Shown here one piece after another: positions 1-10,358 of a DNA stretch of 64,000 bases; within the stretch, counting starts at the first letter, position 1; each line of letters begins with the position of its first letter. The position numbers were made by a program, and so were the translations under genes. The notes under the pieces are model-generated. The model worked only from the letters and a program-made list of their open reading frames with translations. It was not told where the DNA came from and did not search any database. This DNA comes from Janthinobacterium lividum (GTDB lineage: Bacteria; Pseudomonadota; Gammaproteobacteria; Burkholderiales; Burkholderiaceae_D), in contig NZ_CP075583.1 in assembly GCF_023509035.1 (NCBI RefSeq), forward strand, positions 868,001-932,000, given 5' to 3'.

Positions 1-439
1 CCGCTGGTGCTGGGCGTGATGGGCGGTGCCGTCGTGTTTACGGGCAGCCTACTGCCGCAGCTGAGCTTTCCGCTCGAATTCGACTACATCCATGTGAGCC
101 GCTACGGCGACGACGACAAGGGTGGCGAAGTGGTGTGGAAAGTCATCCCCCGCTCGAACGTAGCGGGCCGCACCGTCATCGTGCTCGACGATATTCTGGA
201 CGAAGGCGAAACCCTGGCGCACGTCAAGCAGCGCTTGCTGGACATGGGCGCCTCGGAAGTGATACTGGCCGTGTTTGCCGACAAGGCCATTGGCAAGAAA
301 AAGCCTGTACAAGCCGACATCGTCGGCCTGGTGATTCCGGAACCGCTTCGTCGTCGGCTTCGGCATGGATGCGTATGGCTATTGGCGCAACCTGCCTGGC
401 CTGTGGGCCATCAAGCCCGAGGATTTGAAGCAGGAGTAA
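1..439 (+). CDS. hpt: Hypoxanthine/purine phosphoribosyltransferase, 3' part, frameshifted
   Basis: This is the C-terminal part of a purine phosphoribosyltransferase that salvages hypoxanthine or guanine with PRPP; the 5' end lies outside the window. The PRPP-binding motif VIVLDDILDEG is visible around bases 178-210. Frame 1 is good up to about base 340, then the protein turns into arginine-rich nonsense. Removing one A at 341-342 restores the family ending FVVGFGMDAYGYWRNLPG and a stop at 437-439. The defect is a single extra base, so it is either a sequencing error or a recent mutation. The next gene is convergent. Confidence 0.82.
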
Positions 440-448
440 GGATGGCTC

Positions 449-474
449 GGCTGACGTGACATGCCGCGTCAGCC
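449..474. terminator. Hairpin between convergent genes, possible terminator
   Basis: An 8-bp inverted repeat (GGCTGACG with CGTCAGCC, 10-nt loop) sits between the hpt stop and the convergent nitronate monooxygenase stop. No T-run follows on either strand, so it is at best a weak or factor-assisted terminator. Confidence 0.3.
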
Positions 475-487
475 TGCAGCACCAGCG

Positions 488-1441
488 TTACAGCTTCAAC
501 CGCGCGCGCGCCGCATCGTATTCGGCCTTCAGGCGCGCCACCATCTCGGCCACCGTCGGCACGTCATCCATCAAGCCCACGCCCTGGCCCGCACCCCAGA
601 TGTCGCGCCAGGCCTTGGCGCTGCCGGAACCGAAATTCATCGCGCTCTTGTCCGCTTCGGGCAAGGCTTCCGGATCGAGTCCGGCCGCGACGATCGATTT
701 TTTTAGGTAATTGCCGTGCACGCCCGTAAACAGGTTCGTGTAGACGATGTCCGAAGCCGCCGATTCCACGATGGCGTCGCGGTAGCCATCGCTGACGTTC
801 GATTCCTTGGTCGCCAGCCAGCGCGAGCCGATGTAGGCAAAGTCCGCGCCCATGGCTTGCGCGGCCAGCACGGCGTCGCCCGTGGCGATGGAGCCAGACA
901 GCGCCAGCGGGCCGTCGAAGAATTTGCGCACTTCGCCCACCAGCGCGAACGGCGACAGGGTGCCCGCGTGGCCGCCGGCGCCGCTGGCGACCAGGATCAA
1001 GCCATCGACCCCCGCTTCCAGCGCCTTTTTCGCATGACGGATCGAGATCACGTCATGCAGCACGATGCCGCCATAGCTGTGGATGGCGTCGAGCATTTCC
1101 TTGGGCGGCGCGCGCAGCGAGGAAATGATGATGGGGATCTGGTGTTTCACGCACACTTCCACATCGTGCGCCAGGCGGTCGTTCGACTGGTGCACGATCT
1201 GGTTGACGGCGATCGGTCCCACTTTTTTATCGGGATTGGCGGCCTGGAAGGCGGCCAGCTCGGCCTGCAGCTCAGTGAGCCACGTGTCGAGCAATTCAGC
1301 GGGACGCGCGTTCAGGGCCGGGAAGGAACCAACGATGCCGGCCTTGCACTGCGCCGCGACGAGGGCCGGGCCGCTGGCGATGAACATCGGCGAGGCGATA
1401 ACGGGTAAGGAGAGGTTTTGCAACGCAACAGGCAATGCCAT
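488..1441 (-). CDS. Nitronate monooxygenase (2-nitropropane dioxygenase family)
   Basis: A 317-residue protein of the FMN-dependent nitronate monooxygenase family, which oxidises alkyl nitronates to carbonyl compounds and nitrite. It has the family start (LPVIASPMFIASGP), the central GLILVASGAGGHAGT segment with the likely catalytic His, and the phosphate-binding region ALSGSIATGDAVLAAQAMGADFAYIGSRW. The length is usual for the family. The ATG at 1441 has no strong ribosome binding site. The gene is convergent with hpt and appears monocistronic. The true substrate cannot be read from sequence. Confidence 0.88.
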   Translation of the reverse strand: MALPVALQNLSLPVIASPMFIASGPALVAAQCKAGIVGSFPALNARPAELLDTWLTELQAELAAFQAANPDKKVGPIAVNQIVHQSNDRLAHDVEVCVKHQIPIIISSLRAPPKEMLDAIHSYGGIVLHDVISIRHAKKALEAGVDGLILVASGAGGHAGTLSPFALVGEVRKFFDGPLALSGSIATGDAVLAAQAMGADFAYIGSRWLATKESNVSDGYRDAIVESAASDIVYTNLFTGVHGNYLKKSIVAAGLDPEALPEADKSAMNFGSGSAKAWRDIWGAGQGVGLMDDVPTVAEMVARLKAEYDAARARLKL

Positions 1442-1540
1442 GGCGGACTCGCTGGAAAGTTGATCGGGATGAGGGACACACTGAACGTTGATTATAGTGC
1501 AGAAAAAGTACGATCGTGCTGAATTTATCGCCTGGCCGTT

Positions 1541-2464
1541 TCAGCCCTCGTTAAACAAGTACTCCCCCTCGACCCTTGCCGCTGCAGCTCTCACCAGCTG
1601 CGACACGGCCCACTCGGCCAGCGCGGCCGCCTCCTGGCGCAGGAAGCGCCGGTTGGCCTCTTCGAAGACGGGCATGCCGCGCAGCAGGGCCGGTATCTCG
1701 GCGAGGGCGATGCGCTGGCGTTCCAGCAGCAGGAATTTCAGCAGCACTTTCACCGCGTTCTGCGCATTGCGCACGGGATCGGACGACAGGTAATCAAGAC
1801 GCGAATACGCGCGCTGCAGGGCCCCACCGGCATCCGTGAACGGCCGCCCGTGGCCGGGAATGACGACCTGCACGTCCAGGCTGGCGATCAGGTCCAGGGT
1901 GGCGCGCGCTTCAGGAAAGCCGGAGCCGCCATCGAGTTCCGGGAAGATCACGCCAAAGCCGTTTTCCCACAGGGCGTCGGCGGAGATCAGGATGCCCTCT
2001 TCGGCGCAGTAAAAAATCAGGGAGTGCGGGTCGTGGCCCGGTGCGCCCAGCGCCTGCCAGGCCATGTCGGCCAAAGTAAACGTGTCGCCGGGCGAGACGG
2101 TGGCGTCAAAGCCGAAGCGCGGGCATTGCTGGCCCGTGGCCTGGAAACTCAGGGCGTCCACATCCCAGGCGCTTACCTTGTCCGCTTCCGACACGGGAAT
2201 GGCCGTATGGCAGCCATATTCGGCTTGCAGCAGCGCGTTGCCGCCGCAATGGTCGGAGTGCAGATGGGTGTTGAACAACCGGTCCAGCGGCCGGCCCGCC
2301 AGGCTATGGCGCAGCAGGGCCAGAGTTTGCGGCGCATGCGTGACATAGCCGCTGTCGATCAGGGCCGTGTCGTCCTTGCCCTTGAACAGGATGTTATTCG
2401 ACGACAACCAGCCGCGTTCGAACACCTGAATGGAATCGGGGAACAGCGGTGGCGATCGCGGCAT
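1541..2464 (-). CDS. MBL-fold metallo-hydrolase
   Basis: A 307-residue metallo-beta-lactamase-fold hydrolase. The metal motif THLHSDH (H67, H69, D71, H72) is intact, followed by a second His in GAPGHDPHS and another in VVIPGHG. A C-terminal helical extension of about 80 residues follows the MBL core, as in glyoxalase-II-like or lactonase-like members. The start at 2464 lies 8 nt after the DUF1289 stop, so the two genes are probably co-transcribed. An open frame continues further upstream, but it overlaps the DUF1289 gene and reads as low-complexity sequence. Substrate unknown. Confidence 0.85.
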   Translation of the reverse strand: MPRSPPLFPDSIQVFERGWLSSNNILFKGKDDTALIDSGYVTHAPQTLALLRHSLAGRPLDRLFNTHLHSDHCGGNALLQAEYGCHTAIPVSEADKVSAWDVDALSFQATGQQCPRFGFDATVSPGDTFTLADMAWQALGAPGHDPHSLIFYCAEEGILISADALWENGFGVIFPELDGGSGFPEARATLDLIASLDVQVVIPGHGRPFTDAGGALQRAYSRLDYLSSDPVRNAQNAVKVLLKFLLLERQRIALAEIPALLRGMPVFEEANRRFLRQEAAALAEWAVSQLVRAAAARVEGEYLFNEG

Positions 2465-2472
2465 GGGCTTCC

Positions 2473-2706
2473 TCAGTAGTCGGGCTCGAAGTCGAGCAAA
2501 GATTCGCGTCCCGGCAATTCGGCCCATACGGCGCGCTTGAAATCGTCGTCGGCCTTGCTCCAGGCGATGATCTCGTCGAGCGTGCGCAAGCAGCCTTCGC
2601 ACAAGCCGCTGTTGCGGTTCATCTTGCACAGGCTGACACAGGGCGATGGCACCGGCGACGGCAAGGGGAGCGGAACGGCTGGTGGAGGTGGGGTAGCGAC
2701 CATCAT
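2473..2706 (-). CDS. DUF1289 family small cysteine protein
   Basis: A 77-residue protein with a proline-rich N terminus and a DUF1289 core: SPCVSLCKMN, then GLCEGCLRT, giving four cysteines arranged as a small metal-binding knuckle, then DEIIAWSKADDDFKRAVW. DUF1289 proteins are widespread in Proteobacteria and have no firmly established function. The protein begins with two Met codons (2706 or 2703). It is the first gene of a two-gene unit with the MBL-fold hydrolase. Confidence 0.8.
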   Translation of the reverse strand: MMVATPPPPAVPLPLPSPVPSPCVSLCKMNRNSGLCEGCLRTLDEIIAWSKADDDFKRAVWAELPGRESLLDFEPDY

Positions 2707-2984
2707 GGAGCGGCATCGGTAAACGTGTAGGCTTTCATTATGCCGCGAATCCGCGCCGGCGAGGCGATGGCGTCGGCATGCAATGTTTCTGTGAGTATAT
2801 TTTCAAGCGAAAGCATGCTCAAAAAAGCATCTTCTGGAAATTTATTTTGCAGCCGGTTTTCACTCTGCGGGTGCCCGTCCTACAACAGAATCAGGCCAGA
2901 TCCTGCTTGACTTGAGATCTTTCACAACTATACTACCATCCATGCAGATGGCAATTGGATGCCACGTGGAGTTTATGGAGATAT

Positions 2985-3398
2985 ATGGCCAAGCAAGACA
3001 GCAAGCCCAAAATTGGGGAATCCGAAAAAATCACGATCAACCTCGGCTTGATCGACCTGGGGCAGATCGATTTGCTGGTTCAGGAGGGATTTTATTCCAA
3101 CCGCACGGATCTGATCCGTACGGCCATACGCAACCAGCTGGGTATCCACGCCGACGTGGTGAAACAAACCGTCGCCCGTAAAAGCCTGGTATTGGGCATG
3201 CAGCATTATTCGCGCGCCGACCTGGAAGCGATCCAGGCAGCCGGCCAGCGCCTGCAGATACAGGTGCTGGGACTGGCCAGCATCGCCAGCGACGTCTCCG
3301 TGGAACTGGCACTGGCCACCATCGAGTCGATTTTCGTATTAGGTGCCCTGCACGCCAGCACCGTCGTCAAGACGGCGCTCGCAGGGCGAATTCACTAG
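2985..3398 (+). CDS. CopG/ribbon-helix-helix type regulator
   Basis: A 137-residue protein whose first 60 residues fit a ribbon-helix-helix DNA-binding domain: a short beta segment (KITINLGLIDLGQIDLLV) followed by NRTDLIRTAIRNQL. The C-terminal half is a hydrophobic helical region that may drive oligomerisation. I chose ATG 2985 because GGAG at 2977-2980 precedes it by 4 nt; an in-frame upstream start at 2955 lacks such a site. It lies 54 nt upstream of the PHB-depolymerase-like gene on the same strand, so it may control that gene; this is inference from position. Confidence 0.75.
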   Translation: MAKQDSKPKIGESEKITINLGLIDLGQIDLLVQEGFYSNRTDLIRTAIRNQLGIHADVVKQTVARKSLVLGMQHYSRADLEAIQAAGQRLQIQVLGLASIASDVSVELALATIESIFVLGALHASTVVKTALAGRIH

Positions 3399-3452
3399 CG
3401 TATTGGTTCGCGGCGATGACCCGGCCGATGCGCAACACCGTTAAGGATGGTC

Positions 3453-4700
3453 ATGAAACTACCTCTCAACATGTTGGCGCACATGCGCGCCGCAACCCGT
3501 AATCTGATGGGCAACGGTCCCACCGCCGCCACCGAAGCGATCCAGCAGGCGCTGTCTGCCGCCGGCCTGGCGCCGAAAACAGCGTCCACGCAAGCGCCTT
3601 CCATGCGTGATATCAATCCCCCGCCGACACCGGCGCGGGCCCGAGCCGAGCAGCCGCAAGCTGCCGCCGCGCCAGAAACGCCTGCCGCGCCACCCACGCC
3701 CGCGCAGGCGGCGCAGGACTTCGCGCAGGATTTCATGGCGCGCCTGGGGGTGCCCGCCGGCCTGGGCCAGCACAGCTTCGAGATGCCGAATTTCCACCCG
3801 CCCGGCTTCAACGCGCCGGCCGCCACGCCGGCCGAGATGCCCGCTGGCGCGCAGTTCATCGACGGCGTGTACCGCAACCATGCGGGCACGCGTTCGTACA
3901 AGCTGTATATCCCCAGCAGCTATCACGGCCAGGCCATGCCGCTGATCGTGATGCTGCACGGCTGTACGCAAAATCCCGACGATTTCGCGGCCGGCACGCA
4001 AATGAATACCCTGGCCGAGGAAAAAGAATGTTTTGTCGTCTACCCGGCACAAACGCAAGGTGCCAACAGTTCGCGCTGCTGGAACTGGTTCAACGCCATC
4101 GACCAGCAGCGCGACCAGGGCGAACCGTCGCTGATCGCCGGCATCGCGCGGCAAGTGATCGATGAATACCCGGTGAATGAACGCGAAGTGTTCGTCGCCG
4201 GCCTGTCGGCGGGCGGCGCCATGGCCGTCATCGTCGGCACCTTGTACCCCGACCTGTTTGCCGCCGTCGGCGTGCATTCGGGCCTGCCGTTCGCCTCGGC
4301 AAAGGATTTGCCGTCGGCGCTGGCAGCCATGAAGGGCGGCGCCATGCCCAATGCGCAGCGCCAGGCGCCGGCGGGCGGCGTGCCCATCATCGTCTTCCAT
4401 GGCGACCGCGATACCACCGTCAACCCGCGCAATGGCGATGAACTGATCGCCCAGGGCGTGCGCAGCCAGGCTGGCGGCAAGGCGGCCAGGGCCGCTTCCG
4501 TTGACGGCAGCGTGCCGAATGGCCACCGCTACACGCGCACCACGCACAGCCAGGCCGACGGCTCACCGCTGGGCGAACACTGGGTCATCCACGGCGCCGG
4601 CCATGCCTGGTCCGGCGGCAGCGGCAGCGGCAGTTATACGGATGGAAAAGGCCCGGATGCCAGCCGCGAGATGCTGCGCTTCTTCAAGACCGTCAGCTGA
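3453..4700 (+). CDS. PHB depolymerase family esterase
   Basis: A 415-residue alpha/beta hydrolase of the PHB depolymerase (LpqC-like) esterase family. Residues 1-130 are Pro/Ala-rich and of low complexity, followed by the catalytic domain: oxyanion segment LIVMLHGCTQNPDDFAAGTQMN (about 164-185), lipase box GLSAG with S252, the acid in FHGDRDTTVN, and the His in GAGHAWSGG near the C terminus. There is no classic signal peptide, so an intracellular, granule-associated role is possible. ATG 3453 is preferred over 3447 because AAGGA at 3443-3447 is well spaced for it. Its stop overlaps the convergent HD-GYP gene by 8 bp. Confidence 0.87.
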   Translation: MKLPLNMLAHMRAATRNLMGNGPTAATEAIQQALSAAGLAPKTASTQAPSMRDINPPPTPARARAEQPQAAAAPETPAAPPTPAQAAQDFAQDFMARLGVPAGLGQHSFEMPNFHPPGFNAPAATPAEMPAGAQFIDGVYRNHAGTRSYKLYIPSSYHGQAMPLIVMLHGCTQNPDDFAAGTQMNTLAEEKECFVVYPAQTQGANSSRCWNWFNAIDQQRDQGEPSLIAGIARQVIDEYPVNEREVFVAGLSAGGAMAVIVGTLYPDLFAAVGVHSGLPFASAKDLPSALAAMKGGAMPNAQRQAPAGGVPIIVFHGDRDTTVNPRNGDELIAQGVRSQAGGKAARAASVDGSVPNGHRYTRTTHSQADGSPLGEHWVIHGAGHAWSGGSGSGSYTDGKGPDASREMLRFFKTVS

Positions 4701-5844
4701 TGTTTTCGGTGTATGGCGCGATCTGCCGCTGCTTGTCGGCGATCTCGCACACGCCATCGGCATAGCGGTTGGAGATGGCGATGAACTGGTCCTGGATCTG
4801 CAGGAAGGCATCGACGATCTCGGCGTCGAAGTGCGAACCGCGCCCCTCGACGATGATCTGCACGGCCTGCGCATGGTCCATACCCTGCTTGTAGATGCGC
4901 CGGCTGATCAGGGCGTCATACACGTCGGCCAACGCCATCAGGCGCGCCGAAATCGGGATGGCTTCGCCAGCAAGGCCTTGCGGGTAGCCGCTGCCATCCC
5001 ATTTTTCATGGTGGCTGTAGGCGATCTCCTTGGCGTACTTGAGGAAATCGACTTCGATGCCCAGCTCGTGCTCGGCCGCCAGGATGGCGTCGCGTCCCAG
5101 AGTGGTGTGCGTCTTCATGATGGCCATTTCGTGCGGTTCGAAACGTCCCGGCTTGAGCAGGATATGGTCGGGAATGCCCACCTTGCCGATATCGTGCAGC
5201 GGCGCCGTCTTGAACAGCAGTTCGATATTCTTGTCCGTCAAAAAATCGCGGAAACGCGGCAGGCTACGCACTTTCTCGGCCAGCGCTTTCAGATAATGCG
5301 AGGTGCGGCGGATATGGTTGCCCGTCTCGCTGTCGCGCGTCTCGGCCAGCGAGGCCATGGCGTGAATCGTGACGTCCTGCAGCGCCGCCACTTCCTGCAC
5401 GCGGCGCTCCACTTCCGTTTCCAGGTAATGATTCTGGTCGCGCAAAAAATCCTGCATCTGCTTCATCGCCAGCTGCGTCCTGATGCGCGCCAGCACGATG
5501 GGCGCTGAAATCGGCTTGGTGATGTAGTCGACGGCGCCCAGGGCCAGGCCCAGCTGCTCGTCGGCCACTTCGCTCATGGCGGTGACAAAAATCACGGGTA
5601 TGCCGGCCGTGGCGGGATCGGCCTTCAGCGCGCGGCACACATCATAGCCACTCATGCCCGGCATCATGATGTCGAGCAGGATCAGGTCGGGCTGGTCGCT
5701 GCCGGCGGCGATCTTCAGGGCACGTTCGCCATTGACGGCGATCTTGGTACGGTAATCGTCTTCCAGCACCGCGCGCAGCAAATCGATATTGTCTGGCGTG
5801 TCATCGACCACCAGGATGGTTGGCTTGCTTGCCGGCGCTCTCAT
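4693..5844 (-). CDS. Response regulator with HD-GYP domain (c-di-GMP phosphodiesterase type)
   Basis: A 383-residue two-domain regulator. The N-terminal receiver domain (about 9-125) has the acidic pocket DD at 14-15, phospho-acceptor D58 and the lysine in ITKP at 110. A short coiled linker leads to an HD-GYP domain with the metal pair H217-D218, HH at 278-279 and a G-Y-P triad at 286-288 (WDGSGYP). All signature residues are present, so c-di-GMP hydrolysis is plausible. It starts 31 nt downstream of the hybrid kinase stop, and the kinase is the obvious phosphodonor. Confidence 0.92.
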   Translation of the reverse strand: MRAPASKPTILVVDDTPDNIDLLRAVLEDDYRTKIAVNGERALKIAAGSDQPDLILLDIMMPGMSGYDVCRALKADPATAGIPVIFVTAMSEVADEQLGLALGAVDYITKPISAPIVLARIRTQLAMKQMQDFLRDQNHYLETEVERRVQEVAALQDVTIHAMASLAETRDSETGNHIRRTSHYLKALAEKVRSLPRFRDFLTDKNIELLFKTAPLHDIGKVGIPDHILLKPGRFEPHEMAIMKTHTTLGRDAILAAEHELGIEVDFLKYAKEIAYSHHEKWDGSGYPQGLAGEAIPISARLMALADVYDALISRRIYKQGMDHAQAVQIIVEGRGSHFDAEIVDAFLQIQDQFIAISNRYADGVCEIADKQRQIAPYTENIS

Positions 5845-5875
5845 GCCCGTCCTTCGTTCTGCATAGTTATCCTTG

Positions 5876-8800
5876 TCACAGTGTCAGCTCCAGCGCATCG
5901 GCCACCTCGCCCAGCTGCGCCAGCGCACCTTCGAAATCGTATTGTCCCAGCATGCGCTTCAACTGACGCGCGTGTTCCGCCTGCCCGGCCGCGACCAGCA
6001 CGGGGCCGATGCCGTCCAGGTGCTTGACGGCCTGCGCGTCGTCCTGCTGCAGCAGCTGCGACAATTCGCGCAAGCCCGCTTCCAGGTGCGCCCGGTCCAC
6101 CGGCGCCACTTGCGTCACCACCGCGCCGCCCACCTCGGCCACATTGCCGCGCGAGTGCATGGCCAGCACGATCTTCGGCACCAGTTCGTCGAGCGCCAGC
6201 GTGCAGGCGGCCAATGCCTGCGGCAAGCCATCGTGCGAGCCCAGGCTGAGCAAGTGCTCGACCCGCGCGGCGCTGTCGGCCAGGCCGCCGGCGCCGATAT
6301 TGCCGGCCAGGCCTTTCAGGGTATGCGCTTCGCGGATCGCCGTCTCGAGCTGGTTGTTCTCGATGGCGGCAACGATGCGTTGCATGGCATCGAACTGGGT
6401 CTCCACAAAACGGTCCAGCAATTTTCGCATCAAAGCGGCATTGCCGCCTACGCGACGCATGGCTTCCGCCATTTTCAGGCCGCCGATCACGGGCAGCCCC
6501 GCTTCCGGCTGCGACACCATCACCGTCATTTCCTGCGGCGTGGCCGGCGCGATCCAGCGCGCCAGGGTACCGAACAGCTGTGCCACGTCGATCGGCTTGG
6601 CGATGAAATCGTTCATGCCGGCGTCCAGGCATTTTTCCTTGTCGCCCACCATGGCATTGGCCGTCATGGCGATCACGGGCAAATTCGAATAACGGGGATC
6701 CTGGCGCAGCTTGCGGGTGGCCTGGTACCCATCCATCACCGGCATCTGGCAATCCATCAGCACGCCGTCATAGGCGTTTTCCTCGATCTTCGCCAGCGCG
6801 ATGGCGCCATTGCCCGCGATGTCGACGCGGATGCCGGCGTCGTTGAGAATATGCTGCGCCACTTCCTGGTTCACTTCATTATCCTCCACCAGCAGCAGCC
6901 AGGCGCCGCGCAGGGCGCGCTCGTCGTCGCGGTAGCTGCTCTGGCGCTGCGTCTTGCGGCTCTGTCCCGTCACGCCGCCAAACACGAACGATATCTGGTC
7001 GAGCAGGGTCGAGGCGCTGACCGGCTTGTTCAATACGCCGTCGAGCGGCAAGTCCCGCTGGCGCGCCGCCTCCAGCAGCGCTTCGCGATGGAAGGCCGTG
7101 ACCATGATGCAGGCCGGCGTCGCATCGATGCCGGCGGCATCGGCGCGGATGCCTGCCAGGGTATCGAGGCCGTTCATGCCCGGCATTTTCCAGTCCATCA
7201 GCACCAGTCCGTACGGACGCCCCTCGGCGCGCGCCTGCGCCACGGCGCCGATGGCCAGCACGCCGCCAAACACGGCACGCGCCTCGAAACCGAGCGCCGT
7301 CAGCATGCTGACGAAGATTTCACGCGCGCTGGGGTTGTCGTCGACCACCAGCACGCGCAGGCCCTGGAACTGCTGCTGATGCTGCAACTGCGGCAAGCTG
7401 TCGCGCGGCACGGCGGCCAGGCCAAAGCGGGCCGTGAAGAAGAAGGTGCTGCCCACGCCCGCTTCGCTGACCAGGTCAATCTCGCCTTCCATCATTTCCA
7501 CCAGGCGCTTGCTGATGGTCAGTCCCAGGCCCGTGCCGCCATGGTGACGCGTGGTGGAGGTGTCGGCTTGAGTAAAGGCCTGGAACAATTTGCTGCGCTG
7601 GGGCGGCGTCAGGCCGATGCCCGTGTCGCGCACGTCCACGCGCAAGACAGCCGCATGCTCTTCCAGCTGCTGCAGACGGATGGTGACGACGATCTCGCCC
7701 TTGTCCGTAAACTTGATCGCGTTGTTGGTCAGGTTGATCAGCACCTGGCCCAGGCGCAACGGATCGCCCTGCAACGCGTTCGGCACGTCGGGCGCGATGT
7801 CAAACAGCAGTTCGAGCCCCTTGTCCTGGGCGCGCATCACGGACAGGTCGGCGATCTGCGCCAGCACGTCCTCGAGGAAGAAATCGACTTTTTCAAAGGC
7901 CATCTTGCCCGCCTCGATCTTCGAGAAATCGAGGATGTCGTCGATGATGGCCAGCAGGTTCTTCGAAGCCGATTCCACCTTCTCCAGGTAATTGCGCTGG
8001 GTCGACGTGAGCTCCGTCTGCAGCGCCAGGTGTGTCATGCCGATGATGCCATTCATTGGCGTGCGGATTTCGTGCGACATATTGGCCAGGAAGTCCGACT
8101 TCATCTTGGTCGCATCCTCGGCCACTTCGACGGCATGGCGCAGATCCTGCTCGACGGCCAGGCTGGTGCTCATGTCCTTGAGCGCCTGCAGCAATTCGCC
8201 CGTCTCGTCGCGCGACGTCACTTCGATGACGGAACTGAGGTCGCCATTGGCCACGCGCGTGGCAATCGCCACCGCCTCGCCCAGCGGACGCGTGATCGAG
8301 CGCGCCGACCAGGCAAAGGCGAGGCCCGTCAGCAGGGCCGCCAGGCCGATGCCGCCCATCAGCAGCAGCGAGGTATCGATGTCGTTGCGTATCCTGGCAG
8401 CGCTGTCGCGGATCAGCTGCTGCTGCAAGTCATCGAGCTGCCCTACGTACAGCAGCACTTTTTCCAGCACCGGCAAGGTCTGCGTCTGCATGGCCTGCTC
8501 GGCGCGGGCATCCTCGCCGCGCTCGACCAGTTCGAACATCGTCTTGAGCGACACATAGTAGTCGGCGCGTGCCAGGTGCATCTGCTCCAGCAGGCGCCGT
8601 TCCTCGGGCCGCGCATCGAGACCATCGAGGATGCGCACCTGCTCATCGATGCCTTGCCTGATCGCTTCCAGGCGCGCCTGATTCGCCTGGCGCAGCGCCA
8701 GCTCGTGCTGGTTCGGCAAGTTGCCGATGCGCGTGGCCGCCTCGCGCGCCAGCCCGTGGATCTTGCTGGTGGCCTTGGCGGCGACCCAGTCGCGCTGCAG

Positions 8801-8932
8801 GATATCGTCGGTCTCGGCGCGGATGGCATAGATGCGGCTACCCGCCAGAACGATGACGACCAGCATCAGCACGATCAAAATGGCATAACCGGCATTGATG
8901 CGCACGCCGATGCGGATATCCCTGAAGCGCAT
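5876..8932 (-). CDS. Hybrid sensor histidine kinase (HAMP-HisKA-HATPase-REC-REC-Hpt)
   Basis: A 1018-residue membrane hybrid kinase. TM1 is at about 13-33; a periplasmic helical sensor (35-185) ends at TM2 (about 188-209); a HAMP domain follows (208-262). The HisKA box MSHEIRTPMNG has H287, and the ATPase domain (385-505) has the N box and GGTGLGL. Two receiver domains follow with D580 and D727, and an Hpt domain with H870 in AHTLKGLAGN. A further 140-residue helical tail ends the protein. The layout is BarA-like. It heads an operon with the HD-GYP regulator, so sensing probably changes c-di-GMP levels. The ligand is unknown. Confidence 0.93.
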   Translation of the reverse strand: MRFRDIRIGVRINAGYAILIVLMLVVIVLAGSRIYAIRAETDDILQRDWVAAKATSKIHGLAREAATRIGNLPNQHELALRQANQARLEAIRQGIDEQVRILDGLDARPEERRLLEQMHLARADYYVSLKTMFELVERGEDARAEQAMQTQTLPVLEKVLLYVGQLDDLQQQLIRDSAARIRNDIDTSLLLMGGIGLAALLTGLAFAWSARSITRPLGEAVAIATRVANGDLSSVIEVTSRDETGELLQALKDMSTSLAVEQDLRHAVEVAEDATKMKSDFLANMSHEIRTPMNGIIGMTHLALQTELTSTQRNYLEKVESASKNLLAIIDDILDFSKIEAGKMAFEKVDFFLEDVLAQIADLSVMRAQDKGLELLFDIAPDVPNALQGDPLRLGQVLINLTNNAIKFTDKGEIVVTIRLQQLEEHAAVLRVDVRDTGIGLTPPQRSKLFQAFTQADTSTTRHHGGTGLGLTISKRLVEMMEGEIDLVSEAGVGSTFFFTARFGLAAVPRDSLPQLQHQQQFQGLRVLVVDDNPSAREIFVSMLTALGFEARAVFGGVLAIGAVAQARAEGRPYGLVLMDWKMPGMNGLDTLAGIRADAAGIDATPACIMVTAFHREALLEAARQRDLPLDGVLNKPVSASTLLDQISFVFGGVTGQSRKTQRQSSYRDDERALRGAWLLLVEDNEVNQEVAQHILNDAGIRVDIAGNGAIALAKIEENAYDGVLMDCQMPVMDGYQATRKLRQDPRYSNLPVIAMTANAMVGDKEKCLDAGMNDFIAKPIDVAQLFGTLARWIAPATPQEMTVMVSQPEAGLPVIGGLKMAEAMRRVGGNAALMRKLLDRFVETQFDAMQRIVAAIENNQLETAIREAHTLKGLAGNIGAGGLADSAARVEHLLSLGSHDGLPQALAACTLALDELVPKIVLAMHSRGNVAEVGGAVVTQVAPVDRAHLEAGLRELSQLLQQDDAQAVKHLDGIGPVLVAAGQAEHARQLKRMLGQYDFEGALAQLGEVADALELTL

Positions 8933-9027
8933 AAATTTCCTATAAGAAATTCTTAAAAATCGAAGTCTGAACGTATTCCCCTACAAAATGCAAGGTCTTT
9001 TGCAAAGGAAAAAGCGTGCCGATGGGC

Positions 9028-9225
9028 TTAGGTGGCCGGCGTTGCTGCCGGGGGCGTCATGGCGGCGATGCGCTCTTGCAGGCAGGCGGGGCACCAGCAG
9101 CCCACGGCGCTGCTGCCGGGCACGGGAACGGCCGGCGGCAGGGCTACGCACCAGCAGGGTTCCTTGGCGTCCGGGTCGAGCTGGCCACACTGGAAGGTGG
9201 CGCCGCAAAGGCTGCACTGGCTCAT
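9028..9225 (-). CDS. Cysteine-rich CWC family small protein
   Basis: A 65-residue protein with paired cysteines: SQCSLCGATFQCG at the N terminus, PCWCVALP in the middle and GCWCPACL near the C terminus. This matches the small cysteine-rich CWC family, a presumed metal-binding group of unknown function. It stands alone between the kinase operon and argB. Confidence 0.75.
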   Translation of the reverse strand: MSQCSLCGATFQCGQLDPDAKEPCWCVALPPAVPVPGSSAVGCWCPACLQERIAAMTPPAATPAT

Positions 9226-9396
9226 GGCTGTGTTTGAATTGGCAAGTGTGTGTCATGCTGCGCCGGGATGCGACGCAGATGTAACTGGCAGTAAAAGGGC
9301 TGGCTGGGGGACATATCGGGCCAGACTATAGGATCATCAGGGAAAATACAACAAGATCGCCCTATAATGCCTCCAAGATTTTCTTCTTCCCTGTAA

Positions 9397-10349
<953 letters not shown>

Positions 10350-10358
10350 AAACTAATT

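Noticed and set aside
5873..8956. A 1027-codon open frame antisense to the hybrid kinase gene
   Set aside because: It is a shadow frame in GC-rich coding DNA: its translation is His/Gln/Arg-rich low-complexity sequence with no domain, while the minus strand encodes a full multi-domain kinase.
9340..9368. Sigma-70 promoter of argB using TATAAT at 9363-9368
   Set aside because: The -10 is perfect, but I see no acceptable -35 at 16-18 nt upstream, so it was not listed as a feature.
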